Numbered from the stretch's first letter, positions 6,310-15,202 are shown. The stretch: DNA of 50,088 nucleotides from an uncultured Oscillospiraceae bacterium (GCA_947628315.1 CANQZJ010000012.1:1-50088); one strand, 5' to 3'. Made by a program: numbers and translations. The notes: generated by a model not told the origin, from the sequence alone.

Positions 6310-7666
6310 GGGCTTCGGTTTCCTGTTCGAGATGGGCTGCGGCAAGACGCTGACGGCCATCGCCGTAGCCGGGGCCGGGTACCAGCAGAAACGGATCCGG
6401 CGGGTGCTGATCGTCGCCCCGACCTCCGTGGTGGCCGTTTGGCCGAAGGAGTTTCAGGACTACGCCGCGTTCCCATACACCATCAAGACCCTGCTGGGCA
6501 CGAAACAGCAGAGGCTCAAGGCCCTGGCTGATCTCGAACGGTTCCCCTACCCCCACCTGCAGGTGGCGGTCATCAATTACGAGAGCACCTGGCGGGAGGA
6601 CATCATCGACGCACTCCTGGACTTCGATGCAGACCTGATCATCGCGGATGAGAGCCAACGCATCAAGACGCACGATGCCGCCCAGAGTAAAGCCATGCAC
6701 CAGCTGGGGGACAAGGCCCGGTACAAGCTCATCCTTTCGGGCACCCCGGTACAAAATGAGGCGGTAGACCTCTGGAGCCAATACCGCTTCCTCGACCCGA
6801 CCATATTCGGCCTGAATTTTTACGCTTTCCGCAACCGCTACTGCGAAATGGGCGGGTTCAACCGCAAGCAGATCGTCCGTTACAGAGACCTGGACACCCT
6901 CATCCGCAAGGAACACAGCATCGCCTACCGGGTCACAAAGGCCGAAGCACTCGACCTCCCGGAACAGACCTTTGAGAACCGCTACATCACCCTGAACAGG
7001 ACGGAGAAGAACCTCTACGACAGGCTCCGGCGGGACAGCTACGCGGAGCTGGCAGATGGAGGAACGATCACCGCCACCACCGTCCTGACGAAGCTCCTGC
7101 GCCTTCAGCAATTCACCGGCGGCTTTTTGGTGGAGGACGATGCCGTCCAGCCGAAGCTGGTCAGCCGGGGGAAGCTGGAGGCCCTGGAGGACATCCTGCA
7201 GGACTACGTCGTGGAGGGCAAAAAGAAATTGGTGATCTTCGCCCGGTTCATCCCGGAGATCCACGAAATCGAGCGGCTCTGCGAAAAGACCCTGCGCCCA
7301 ACCGGGATGCGGGCCGTGGCCATTTACGGGGACATCAAAAAGGAGGAACGCGGGGACATCGTCCAGCAATTCCAGACCGACCCAAAAACCATGGTGTTCA
7401 TCGGCCAGATCGACACCGCCGGAACCGGCATCACCCTGACGGCGGCGGACACCTGCATTTTTTACAGCGTCAACTTCAACTACGCCACATACAGCCAGAG
7501 CCTGAGCCGGATCCACCGCATCGGCCAGCACCACCCCTGCACCTACATCCACCTGCTGGTCGAAAAGACCATCGACCAAACGGTGCTCCAGGCCCTGCAG
7601 AAAAAAGAGGATCTCGCCAAAACCGTGGTGGACGATTGGCGGCAGCTTCTCAGCGGGGAGGGATGA
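6296..7666 (+). CDS. SNF2-type DEAD/DEAH helicase, catalytic part
   Basis: This 456-residue protein begins directly before Walker A (FEMGCGKTLTAIAVAG, about residues 10-25). Further motifs in order: VLIVAPTSVVAVWPKEF (Ia), DLIIADESQRIK (DEAD-box II variant), LILSGTPVQNE (III), and the C-terminal lobe with LVIFARF, QIDTAGTGITLT (V) and QSLSRIHRIGQ (VI). All ATPase motifs look intact. The usual N-terminal region is missing here and appears as the separate gene at 3345-3713. ATG 6296 has AAGGA upstream. It probably remodels DNA during phage replication. Confidence 0.9.
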   Translation: MAVNKGFGFLFEMGCGKTLTAIAVAGAGYQQKRIRRVLIVAPTSVVAVWPKEFQDYAAFPYTIKTLLGTKQQRLKALADLERFPYPHLQVAVINYESTWREDIIDALLDFDADLIIADESQRIKTHDAAQSKAMHQLGDKARYKLILSGTPVQNEAVDLWSQYRFLDPTIFGLNFYAFRNRYCEMGGFNRKQIVRYRDLDTLIRKEHSIAYRVTKAEALDLPEQTFENRYITLNRTEKNLYDRLRRDSYAELADGGTITATTVLTKLLRLQQFTGGFLVEDDAVQPKLVSRGKLEALEDILQDYVVEGKKKLVIFARFIPEIHEIERLCEKTLRPTGMRAVAIYGDIKKEERGDIVQQFQTDPKTMVFIGQIDTAGTGITLTAADTCIFYSVNFNYATYSQSLSRIHRIGQHHPCTYIHLLVEKTIDQTVLQALQKKEDLAKTVVDDWRQLLSGEG

Positions 7667-7669
7667 CCA

Positions 7670-7870
7670 ATGCCAAAAAAGAAGGGCTCCGACACCTGCA
7701 TCCTCGGAAAGCCGCAGCCCGACGATCCACGCCTGGGGTGCGTTCCGGGAGCCTGCGAGACCTGCGGGTGGAACCCGGAGATCCACCGCCAGCGGCTCTG
7801 GCAGATCAAGACGCTGGGCCTCACGACCCGGCCCGATGGCCTCGCCGGTCTGATTTTTCGCAAGAGATAG
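7670..7870 (+). CDS. Small Cys-containing protein, unknown
   Basis: This 66-residue protein starts at ATG 7670, four bases after the helicase stop, with GGGAGGGATGA upstream. It has a CXXXXXXCXXC arrangement (LGCVPGACETCGWN) that could bind a metal, and a basic C-terminus. Function unknown. Confidence 0.65.
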   Translation: MPKKKGSDTCILGKPQPDDPRLGCVPGACETCGWNPEIHRQRLWQIKTLGLTTRPDGLAGLIFRKR

Positions 7871-7881
7871 GAGGGAAAACC

Positions 7882-8070
7882 ATGGCAAACGATGACAAGA
7901 AGCTCTGCCCCTACAAAAAGACGGTGGAGCGGGAGTACAGCGGGAAGAACGGGAGATACACCCTGCATGAGCGGTTCGAGGTTTGCGCCGGGGAGCGGTG
8001 CATGGCCTACCGTAAGGGCCCCTTCGACAGCAAGTCCCAATGCCTGAGATTGGAGGGCTGCAAGGAATGA
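7882..8070 (+). CDS. Small Cys-rich protein, unknown
   Basis: This 62-residue protein starts at ATG 7882 behind GGAGGG. Four cysteines (KLCPYK, EVCAGERCMAY, SQCLRL) suggest a structural zinc. It overlaps the ASCH gene (ATGA). Similar small proteins accompany helicases in related phages, but no function is known to me. Confidence 0.65.
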   Translation: MANDDKKLCPYKKTVEREYSGKNGRYTLHERFEVCAGERCMAYRKGPFDSKSQCLRLEGCKE

Positions 8071-8612
8071 AAGCCATAACCATCTGGCAGCCGTGGGCCG
8101 ATCTCATCGTCCTGGGCTACAAGCAGATCGAGACCCGCTCGTGGCCCGGATATTGCACCGGCCCCATCGCCATCCACGCCGCGAAGTTCCGAAAGTTGCC
8201 CCACGAGGTGTACGAAAGCATCGCCCAGGCGATCGGCATCACCCCGGAGAACTACAAGGGAAGCTGGCTCGACCTGCTGGAGCAAGGCGAACCGGCGGAG
8301 AGGTTCGGAGCCATCCTCGGAACGGCAGACCTTCAGCAAGCAATGCCCACCACGCTGACCATCGCCAGCCCGATGGAGCAGGCCCTGGGTAACTTCCTGC
8401 CGGGGCGGTACGCATGGCCGCTGAAGAACGTCACAGCCCTACGAACCCCCATCCCCTACAAGGAGAAGCAGGGCATCTGGGAGATCCCGGCTCCGCCATT
8501 CGGGCCGATGATCATCATGGATGAGGTCGGGCCAGCACCGGGGCCCGAAGTCCTCCGCCGGATAGCCCAGAGGGACAAACAGACTGACAGCCCCGCCGGG
8601 GCTTCAGAATAA
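8067..8612 (+). CDS. ASCH-domain protein
   Basis: This 181-residue protein is read from ATG 8067 in an ATGA overlap. The N-terminus MKAITIWQPWADLIVLGYKQ followed by ETRSW is the conserved opening of ASCH domains, a PUA-like fold that binds RNA or modified nucleosides. A later segment (GRYAWPLKNV) also fits the family. Some ASCH proteins hydrolyse N4-acetylcytidine; whether this one is enzymatic cannot be told. It sits in the early operon between helicase and replication genes. Confidence 0.85.
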   Translation: MKAITIWQPWADLIVLGYKQIETRSWPGYCTGPIAIHAAKFRKLPHEVYESIAQAIGITPENYKGSWLDLLEQGEPAERFGAILGTADLQQAMPTTLTIASPMEQALGNFLPGRYAWPLKNVTALRTPIPYKEKQGIWEIPAPPFGPMIIMDEVGPAPGPEVLRRIAQRDKQTDSPAGASE

Positions 8613-8633
8613 ACCGCAAAGGAATGAACGCCC

Positions 8634-9068
8634 ATGAGAACCCTGCTCGAAATGGTCAAGGATTACCAGTTCCTCCTCAAAGAGAAGGAGCAACTGGAAA
8701 TCCAGGTCAAAGAAAACACCGCCGCCATCGAGGCGGCAAAGGCGGAGATCACTCAGCAGATGATCGACGATGACTGCCCCCGGATTTCCGTCGGCGGGTA
8801 CAGCTTTTCCCTGCAGAGCAAAGTCAGCTACAGGAAACGCTCCGAAGAAGATCTGGCGGGGGCCGGTTTGGATTTCCTGGCCACCCTCCGGGAAGAAGGG
8901 CTGGGAGACATCATCAAAGAGACGGTGTCCGCCCAGACCCTGCAATCCAGCCTGCGGGCATACGTCGAGGAACATGGGGAGCTCTCCGAGGCCCTGAGTG
9001 CCGTGGTGAGCACCTTCGAGTACAACGACATTCTCCGCAGAAAAGAAACAAGGAGGAAAACCCAATGA
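8634..9068 (+). CDS. Coiled-coil early protein, unknown
   Basis: This 144-residue protein has an N-terminal coiled coil (about residues 5-42, FLLKEKEQLEIQVKEN) and then a mixed domain with YSFSLQSKVSYRKRSEEDL. Its length and its position before the candidate SSB resemble host-nuclease-inhibitor or siphovirus Gp157-type proteins, but I cannot confirm that. The next gene overlaps its stop by ATGA. Confidence 0.65.
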   Translation: MRTLLEMVKDYQFLLKEKEQLEIQVKENTAAIEAAKAEITQQMIDDDCPRISVGGYSFSLQSKVSYRKRSEEDLAGAGLDFLATLREEGLGDIIKETVSAQTLQSSLRAYVEEHGELSEALSAVVSTFEYNDILRRKETRRKTQ

Positions 9069-9541
9069 GAGAAGAATACGAACAGATGGAGCTGGACACC
9101 CGGCGGCAGCTCGACAAGGCCATCACCAAACTGGCGGAGGACTCCGTCAAGGAAGCCGGAGAGATGATCCTGGCCTGCGGGGAAGCCCCGACCGCCGTCC
9201 GCAACCGCCATGAAGCCTACGGCATCGCGGCGGAGCGGCTGGCCAAAATCAAAAAGGCCGTCAAGTCCATCGACGGGGACACGGCCATCCTGCTGGGCAC
9301 TCTGCCCGACCCCAACTTCCCCGCCATCGAGGCGGTCAGCAGCATCTGCAACAGCACCCTCGAAGCCGCCGCCGTGATGATCGAGGCGGCGGCGGAGATG
9401 CGGCGCACCCTGCGCGATCTCTACGAGGCGGAGCACCTGGGCAAGAACGACGATGAGCCCACCCCCATGGAGGAACTGGCCAGCGCCGCCGAGTTCCAGG
9501 ACGCGGAACCCGCCGATGAAAATGAAACGGAGGATGAGTAA
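9065..9541 (+). CDS. Helical acidic early protein, unknown
   Basis: This 158-residue protein is almost wholly alpha-helical (LDKAITKLAEDSVKEAGEM; SICNSTLEAAAVMIEAAAEM) and ends in a very acidic tail (PADENETEDE). It lies between the coiled-coil protein and the SSB-like protein, so a recombination or replication role is likely but unproven. Confidence 0.65.
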   Translation: MREEYEQMELDTRRQLDKAITKLAEDSVKEAGEMILACGEAPTAVRNRHEAYGIAAERLAKIKKAVKSIDGDTAILLGTLPDPNFPAIEAVSSICNSTLEAAAVMIEAAAEMRRTLRDLYEAEHLGKNDDEPTPMEELASAAEFQDAEPADENETEDE

Positions 9542-9543
9542 AA

Positions 9544-10473
9544 ATGACCACCAAGAAGAACGAAACCGCCATGGCCACCACTGAACCCTTCCACCTGACC
9601 AAACGGTATGACGGCCTCGACCCGGAGCTGCTGGCCGAGATCCAGGATGAGCTCGGAGACCTCGACCCGGAGAGCGGCATCAACTGCCTGAAGATCAAGA
9701 TCCCCTCTGGTGGGGGCACCGCCTACACCGTCCAGAGCGATGAGGACGGCGATGAGGAATACATGAAAACCATCGACGCGGTGATCGTTTTCACGCACCG
9801 GGCCAACGGCTACTGGCCGAAGCCCTACGGCTCCGGGGACGACACCAACGAACCCCCCATCTGCGCCAGCATGGACGGCAAGACCGCCATCTGGGCGGAG
9901 ACCGGCGAACTCCGCAGCTGCGAGGGTTGCCCCTACAATGAGTACCGCTCCGGCACCGACCAGAACGGGAACCAGAGCCGGGGCAAAGCCTGCAAGAATA
10001 TGCGCCGGATTTACCTCATGATGAGCGGGGATCCCAACCTCTACCTCCTGTCTGTTCCGCCCACCAGCGTCAGGGACGTGAACCGCCAGCTGACGAAGAT
10101 CCTGGCGGCGGGCACCCCCTACGTCAGCATGATCCTCCGCTTCACGCTGGAGAAGGCCCAGAACGCCAACGGCATCGCCTACAGCAAGGTGGTCATCAAG
10201 CGGCAGGGGACGCTCCCGCCCGAAGTGGCCGCCCAGGCCACCGCCCTGCGCCGCCAGATCAAGGAACAGTACAAGACCGTGGCCCTCACCCTGGACGATT
10301 ACGCCCCCGCTGACCCGCAGGGGCAGGGACAGCCCACCCCCGCCCGGAGCAACGGCGTGGACGCTGGCCCGATCAGCGATGAGGAATGGGCCAGCATCAC
10401 CGGGGAGGCCGCCGGGGCCCCCGCCTTTGAGGAAGCGCCCTCCGGCGATGACCCCGCCCTGCCCTTCGGCTGA
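9544..10473 (+). CDS. Replication-module protein, possible single-stranded-DNA-binding protein
   Basis: This 309-residue protein has a beta-rich centre, a four-Cys segment (CEGCPYNEY and GKACKNMRR) and a linker rich in Pro, Ala and Asp. It ends in DDPALPFG, very like the acidic DDDIPF-type tip by which SSB proteins recruit partners. The primase-helicase follows directly and also ends in an acidic EELPF tip. I see no classic OB-fold motif by eye, so SSB is inference from the tail and the position. Confidence 0.5.
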   Translation: MTTKKNETAMATTEPFHLTKRYDGLDPELLAEIQDELGDLDPESGINCLKIKIPSGGGTAYTVQSDEDGDEEYMKTIDAVIVFTHRANGYWPKPYGSGDDTNEPPICASMDGKTAIWAETGELRSCEGCPYNEYRSGTDQNGNQSRGKACKNMRRIYLMMSGDPNLYLLSVPPTSVRDVNRQLTKILAAGTPYVSMILRFTLEKAQNANGIAYSKVVIKRQGTLPPEVAAQATALRRQIKEQYKTVALTLDDYAPADPQGQGQPTPARSNGVDAGPISDEEWASITGEAAGAPAFEEAPSGDDPALPFG

Positions 10474-10481
10474 TAGACACC

Positions 10482-10511
10482 GGGGAGGGCATCGGCAGCG
10501 GTGCCCTCCCC
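10482..10511 (+). promoter_or_regulatory. Perfect hairpin between SSB-like and primase genes
   Basis: A 10-bp perfect inverted repeat (GGGGAGGGCA with TGCCCTCCCC) surrounds a 10-base loop, with no T-tract. It may slow transcription, protect the upstream mRNA or act as a processing site. Confidence 0.6.
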
Positions 10512-10562
10512 TCCCCCCGGCGCAACCCATGAAACTACAGACAAGGGACAGGCGGTGATTTG

Positions 10563-13235
10563 ATGACAATGGACAGCGTGAACCTCGATCAAGTCGTGGA
10601 CTATCGAGCGGAGTACACCGCCGTCATTCAAAGATACAAGATCGCAGGGGACAGCCTGACCGGCCTCTGCCCTTTCCACAAAGACCGAAATGACAGCTTC
10701 AGCGCCGATCTCAAAACCGGGAAATGGCACTGCTTCGCAGAGGATGAGGGCGGCAATTTCGTCACCTTCTGGGCAAAGTACCGGGGCATCGACACAAAAG
10801 ATGCCTACAAAGAGATCCTCACCAAATACGGCGTAGCCCAGGAACGGGAGAAGCCAAAGCCGCAGACCGACGGCGGCCTGGGCTCCTACACGCTGGAACA
10901 GTACAGCTTCGAGAAGCGCCTCCCGGCGGATTTCCTGCGGGACACCTGCCGGGTGGACACGGGCAAAGACCGGGACGGGACAGAGTACCTGCGGATGCCG
11001 TACTTTTTCGAGGACGGCAAGGAAGCGGCCACCCGGAAACGGTACGCCCGAAAAGAGTTCCGCTGGATGCGGGGGAGCAAGGGCAAGATATGCCTCTATG
11101 GGGAATGGCGGCTGCCGGAGATCAAAAAGGCCGGGTGCGCCGTGCTGGTCGAGGGGGAGAGCGATACACAGACCCTCTGGTACCTCGGCTTCCCCGCCAT
11201 CGGCATCGCCGGGGCCTCCATGTTCAAGCCGTACCAGACCATGGGCCTGCAAGACCTGAAGCTATACATCCACAAGGAGCCGGACACCGGCGGAGAGACC
11301 TTCTACCGCAAAGTGACCCATGCCCTCGCGGACACCGGCTTCAGCGGGGAGGTCTACGTCTGGAGCTGCCAGAGCCTGGGCAAGAAAGACCCGTCCGACG
11401 TATACCTGGCCAACGGCAGGGATGAGGCAAAGGCGCTGATCCGGGAAGCCATGAAGCGGGCAAAGGCCGTAGACCTGGAAGCGGAAATGCGGGAGGATCC
11501 CATCAGCGGAGCGCCCATCAGCCTACGCACCCCGGAGGGCTGGCTTTATTCGGACAAGGGCATCAGCTGGATAGACCCAAAGACCCACACCCCCGCCAAC
11601 GTCTGCAGAACCCCGGTCATTTTGACACAGCGCCTGAAAAGCCTCGAAACCGGGGACGAAAAGATGGAAATCGCCTTCAAACGGGATGGGGAGTGGCAGA
11701 AAGCCATCTACCCCCGGTCGGTGATCTTCAGCAGCCGGAGCATCACCGCCCTGGCCGATCTCGGATGCACGATCACGTCGGAGAATTCGAAAAACGTAGT
11801 CAAGTTCCTGGGGGCGCTGGAGGCGGAGAACATCGACATCATCCCGAAGAACGACGCAACCTCCACCTTCGGCTGGCAGCCGGGACGGCGGTTCATCCCC
11901 GGACACGATGAGGGGATCACGCTGGACATCGACCCGTCCCAGAGGGGGATGGCGGCGGCCTACTGCCAAAACGGAACGATGGAACGCTGGGTGGAGCACA
12001 TGAGGCCACACCGGGCCAGAGACCGCTTCAGGTTCATCCTCGCCGCCAGCTTCGCCGCCCCGCTTTTGCGGATCGTCCGCCAACGGATATTCTTCGTTTA
12101 CAACTGGGGCGGGAGCAAGGGCGGCAAGACCGCCGCCCTCAAGGCGGCCCTCTCCGCCTGGGGAGACCCGGAGCGGCTCATGGTCAATTTCAACGCCACA
12201 CAGGTCGGCCTGGAGCGGACGGCGGCATTTTACTGCGATCTCCCCCTGGGCATCGACGAACGGCAGCTGGCCGGGAATAACCAGGGGGCGCTGGAGCGCA
12301 TCGTCTACATGATCGCCAGCGGCACCGGCAAGATCCGGGGCGCAAAGGCCGGGGGCATCCAGACGGTAAACCAATGGCGCACCGTGGCCCTGGCCACCGG
12401 CGAAGAACCTCTCAGCACCGACACCACCCAAACTGGCGTCAGCACCCGCGTCCTGGAGATCTACGGCGGCCCCTTCGACAGCGAACAGGATGCCGCCCTC
12501 ATGCACCAACAGGCCGCCACCGACTGCGGATGGGCGGGCCCGCAATTCATCGACCACATCCTGGCCATGGATGAGCGGGAGATCCTGGAACGTTACGAGG
12601 ATATGCAGAGATACGTCCGGGAGATCAGTCAGGGGAAGAACGGATCCCACATCGCCGGGATCGCCGCCGTGGCCCTGGCGGACAGCTTCATAGACCAATG
12701 GTTCTTCGGGGGCACCCCGGAGAGCGCCCTGCAGGCCGCGAAACAGATGGCCGCCAACATCCTGGTCAATCAGGTGGAGGCCAACAGCACCGACGTGAAC
12801 GAAAACGCGGTGCAGTTCGTGGTGGACTGGGTGCTGGCCAACAAGGCGTACTTCGGGACGAACGCCATAGGCACCTGCCTCGGCTTCACCAGCGAAACCG
12901 GGAACACTGCCTACATTTTCCCCTCCACGCTGAACCAGGCCCTGGCCAAAGCCGGTTACTCCCCCCGCAAGACCATGAAGTACATGGCGGAGCGGGGCCT
13001 CATCGGAGCGGAGAAGGACAAGACCACCGGCAAGACAGCCTATTCAGTGCGAAAGTGGTTCGGAACGCGGGTGAGCCGGTTCGTGGAATTTTACATCGGC
13101 AAGATCGCGGAGAACAAGGATGCCCTCGACGATGTGGATGAGATCGGCAGCTCCAACACAGAGACCGGCGGCGATCATTGGGAGCAAACAGCCTTCACAG
13201 AGATCCAGGGCGGCGATGAGGAACTGCCCTTCTGA
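10563..13235 (+). CDS. Primase-helicase: CHC2 zinc finger, TOPRIM and SF3/DUF927-like ATPase
   Basis: This 890-residue protein is read from ATG 10563 (TTG 10560 and ATG 10569 also possible). Residues about 35-66 form a CHC2 zinc finger (LCPFHKDRNDSFSAD, KWHCFAEDEGG). Residues near 190-215 carry a TOPRIM motif (AVLVEGESDTQTLWYLG). A DUF927-type helicase core at about 500-640 shows YNWGGSKGGKTAALKAAL as Walker A, PLGIDERQLAGN and VALATGEEPLS. It should prime and unwind phage DNA. No phage DNA polymerase is visible in the window, so host polymerase is probably used. The candidate origin follows directly. Confidence 0.9.
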   Translation: MTMDSVNLDQVVDYRAEYTAVIQRYKIAGDSLTGLCPFHKDRNDSFSADLKTGKWHCFAEDEGGNFVTFWAKYRGIDTKDAYKEILTKYGVAQEREKPKPQTDGGLGSYTLEQYSFEKRLPADFLRDTCRVDTGKDRDGTEYLRMPYFFEDGKEAATRKRYARKEFRWMRGSKGKICLYGEWRLPEIKKAGCAVLVEGESDTQTLWYLGFPAIGIAGASMFKPYQTMGLQDLKLYIHKEPDTGGETFYRKVTHALADTGFSGEVYVWSCQSLGKKDPSDVYLANGRDEAKALIREAMKRAKAVDLEAEMREDPISGAPISLRTPEGWLYSDKGISWIDPKTHTPANVCRTPVILTQRLKSLETGDEKMEIAFKRDGEWQKAIYPRSVIFSSRSITALADLGCTITSENSKNVVKFLGALEAENIDIIPKNDATSTFGWQPGRRFIPGHDEGITLDIDPSQRGMAAAYCQNGTMERWVEHMRPHRARDRFRFILAASFAAPLLRIVRQRIFFVYNWGGSKGGKTAALKAALSAWGDPERLMVNFNATQVGLERTAAFYCDLPLGIDERQLAGNNQGALERIVYMIASGTGKIRGAKAGGIQTVNQWRTVALATGEEPLSTDTTQTGVSTRVLEIYGGPFDSEQDAALMHQQAATDCGWAGPQFIDHILAMDEREILERYEDMQRYVREISQGKNGSHIAGIAAVALADSFIDQWFFGGTPESALQAAKQMAANILVNQVEANSTDVNENAVQFVVDWVLANKAYFGTNAIGTCLGFTSETGNTAYIFPSTLNQALAKAGYSPRKTMKYMAERGLIGAEKDKTTGKTAYSVRKWFGTRVSRFVEFYIGKIAENKDALDDVDEIGSSNTETGGDHWEQTAFTEIQGGDEELPF

Positions 13236-13248
13236 CCCGAAAAAGGTG

Positions 13249-13510
13249 TCAGGTGCAAGGTTAGGTGCAAGGTTAGGTGCAAGGCGGGAAAACCCAGGCA
13301 CCGCAAGGCTTTAGGGCCTTCCCCTTGCAACTAATACACCGATTTTTCAACAATACACCTATTTATGGCGCAAGTTTTCCACAACGCACGATTTCCTGAC
13401 TTATTGCAATAAATTTCTAAAATGGGGACGGTGTGCAGAGGTTAGGTGCAAGGTCGGAGAAAAACGCCCGGAACCCCCACCGTCACGGGAAAGAGGCCCC
13501 TTGCACCTAA
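13249..13510 (+). other. Candidate phage replication origin with iterons
   Basis: Six copies of the 12-mer TTAGGTGCAAGG or close variants occur. Three are in tandem at 13249-13284, one is inverted with a mismatch at 13323-13334, one direct at 13442-13453, and one inverted at 13499-13510. Between them lies an AT-rich stretch (about 13330-13425) holding TTTTCCACA (13375-13383), one base from the DnaA box TTATCCACA. Its place just after the primase-helicase gene supports an origin. The 13236-13559 gap has no convincing gene. Confidence 0.75.
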
Positions 13511-13559
13511 AGCCGGAAATAGGTGTCAAATGCCCCGAAAGGAAGGAAGCGCAAAAACG

Positions 13560-13814
13560 ATGACCACAAGAGAACGGATTGCAGAAATGCAGAGATCGGG
13601 AACGCCGATCAACTTCGGAGCCATGCCCCTCCAGAAAAACACCCGGAAAAGGCCATGGCCCGACTGGCAGCCCACCACCTGCCCCCTCTGCGGACAGCCC
13701 TGCTGGTACCAGGGAGAGAACGGGGAGCTCCTGCGGAGAGTGTACCCCGATGCCGTGTTCGTTTGCACAGAGTGCGCCATGAAGGGAGGCCGGAGCCGCG
13801 ATGACCGACAGTGA
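13560..13814 (+). CDS. Zinc-finger early protein, unknown
   Basis: This 84-residue protein is read from ATG 13560, after GGAAGGAAG; ATG 13530 in the same frame is an alternative. It has two Cys pairs (TCPLCGQPCW and FVCTECAMK), forming a treble-clef or zinc-ribbon-like unit. It overlaps the next gene. The sequence MTTRERIAEMQRSG looks helical. It may act at the adjacent origin, which is inference from position. Confidence 0.65.
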   Translation: MTTRERIAEMQRSGTPINFGAMPLQKNTRKRPWPDWQPTTCPLCGQPCWYQGENGELLRRVYPDAVFVCTECAMKGGRSRDDRQ

Positions 13815-14370
13815 GCGAATGGCCAGCATTGAGAGCGATTTCGAGAAGCTAAAAAGGAACCGGGAGAAGATCCCGCTGCAGAAACTGCAGACCACCTACG
13901 CCAAGAGTTACTACACCCTGTCCGAAACCCTCACCAGAGGGGCGGACTGGTACGCCGATCAATACCTCACCCTCCTGGTGGACAATTGGCCCAGGCACGA
14001 AAAGGACACCGGCGGGAATGAATGGATGGACAGGAAGGTCGCCGCCATCATTGAGGAAGAAAACCAGCCCGGAGGTTTGCGAGACCGCTGGCGCAAGGCC
14101 CTGATTGCAGACCTCGACTGGCCACAGTTTGTCCAGCTGGTCTACGAGCGGTACGCCCGCTGCGAACGGGAAGCCTTCGACCCCTACTGGCAGCGCCACA
14201 ACAAGTGGGTGGGAGAGCCGGGGAAAAGGTGGATCTTCAACGACATCATCCAGCGGTTCTGGCTCCCACCCGGCAAGGATGACCACTGGCCGAACGGAGC
14301 CTGGATCGACAGCAAGTACAACGTCTACAACACCAACTGGCCACCAGCCATCGGAGATGACAAGGAATGA
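13801..14370 (+). CDS. Early protein rich in Trp/Tyr, unknown
   Basis: This 189-residue protein starts at ATG 13801 inside the end of the previous gene. It is helical with many aromatic residues (AKSYYTLSETL, FDPYWQRHNKW, RFWLPPGKDDHWPNGAW). I do not recognise the family. It ends with an ATGA overlap into the PP-loop gene, so the two are probably made together. Confidence 0.65.
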   Translation: MTDSERMASIESDFEKLKRNREKIPLQKLQTTYAKSYYTLSETLTRGADWYADQYLTLLVDNWPRHEKDTGGNEWMDRKVAAIIEEENQPGGLRDRWRKALIADLDWPQFVQLVYERYARCEREAFDPYWQRHNKWVGEPGKRWIFNDIIQRFWLPPGKDDHWPNGAWIDSKYNVYNTNWPPAIGDDKE

Positions 14371-15191
14371 ACATCGTTTCTTTCGGAGGCGGCACCAACA
14401 GCACCGCCATGATCATCGGAATGTACCAAAAGCAAATCCCGGTTGACCTCATACTTTTTGCAGACCCCGGAGCGGAGCAACCCCACACCTACGAATTCAT
14501 CGATACCTTCAACGGATGGCTCACCGCCCACGGCCTGCCAGAAATAACGCCGGTTTTTCACCGGGACAAGGAAGGAAACCGCCTGACCTTGGAGGCGGAG
14601 TGCTTGGCAAGCGAGACGCTGCCCTCTATAGCCTACGGCTTCAAGCGTTGCTCCCTCAAACACAAGATCGGCCCGCAAGCGGTTTTCTGCAATGGCCACC
14701 CCGGATGCCGTGCGGTCTGGGGTAGCGGCCAGCGTGTCCACAAGTACATCGGATACGACGCGAAAGAGACCCGGCGAATCGAACACGCCGCACCGGCAGA
14801 CGCGGCAGACAAAAAGTATGAGAACCATTACCCCCTTTTTGAATGGGGATGGAACCGGGAAATCTGCGTCCAGGTGATAAAGGACGCTGGACTTCCACCA
14901 CCAGGAAAAAGCAGCTGCTTTTTCTGCCCATCGATGAAAAAGGCGGAAATCCAAGCCCTGTGGGAAAGATACCCGGAGCTTTTCTGGAGGGCCGTAGCCC
15001 TGGAACACAATGCCGCCCCCACCTTGAAAACGGTCAAGGGCCTGGGCCGAAATTGGAGTTGGGAGAGCTACCGGGAAGAATGGCTGCGAAATAAGGAATT
15101 CCAGGACGCACAAATCACCTTTGACGATTTATTCCCTGATGCACCCGGCGGCTGCCTTTGCGGAGCGCCCTGCGGGTGCTATGACGGATAA
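14367..15191 (+). CDS. PAPS-reductase-like PP-loop (adenine nucleotide alpha-hydrolase) protein
   Basis: This 274-residue protein opens with NIVSFGGGTNSTAMI, a PP-loop variant (SxGGxxS) that binds ATP pyrophosphate. A CysH/DndC-like layout follows: LILFADPGAEQPHTYEF, AYGFKRCSLKHKI, YIGYDAKETRRI and PPPGKSSCFFCPSMKK, plus a Cys-rich end (GGCLCGAPCGCYDG). CxxC pairs suggest an Fe-S or zinc site. Members handle sulfate activation, tRNA thiolation or DNA phosphorothioation. No dnd partners are visible, so the substrate is open. It lies between replication and late-control genes. Confidence 0.8.
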   Translation: MNIVSFGGGTNSTAMIIGMYQKQIPVDLILFADPGAEQPHTYEFIDTFNGWLTAHGLPEITPVFHRDKEGNRLTLEAECLASETLPSIAYGFKRCSLKHKIGPQAVFCNGHPGCRAVWGSGQRVHKYIGYDAKETRRIEHAAPADAADKKYENHYPLFEWGWNREICVQVIKDAGLPPPGKSSCFFCPSMKKAEIQALWERYPELFWRAVALEHNAAPTLKTVKGLGRNWSWESYREEWLRNKEFQDAQITFDDLFPDAPGGCLCGAPCGCYDG

Positions 15192-15202
15192 GGAGGATAG
15201 CC

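Noticed and set aside
6164-8107. Long minus-strand open frame opposite the helicase
   Set aside because: Shadow of the SNF2 helicase. No ribosome site or family signature; the plus frame carries all helicase motifs.
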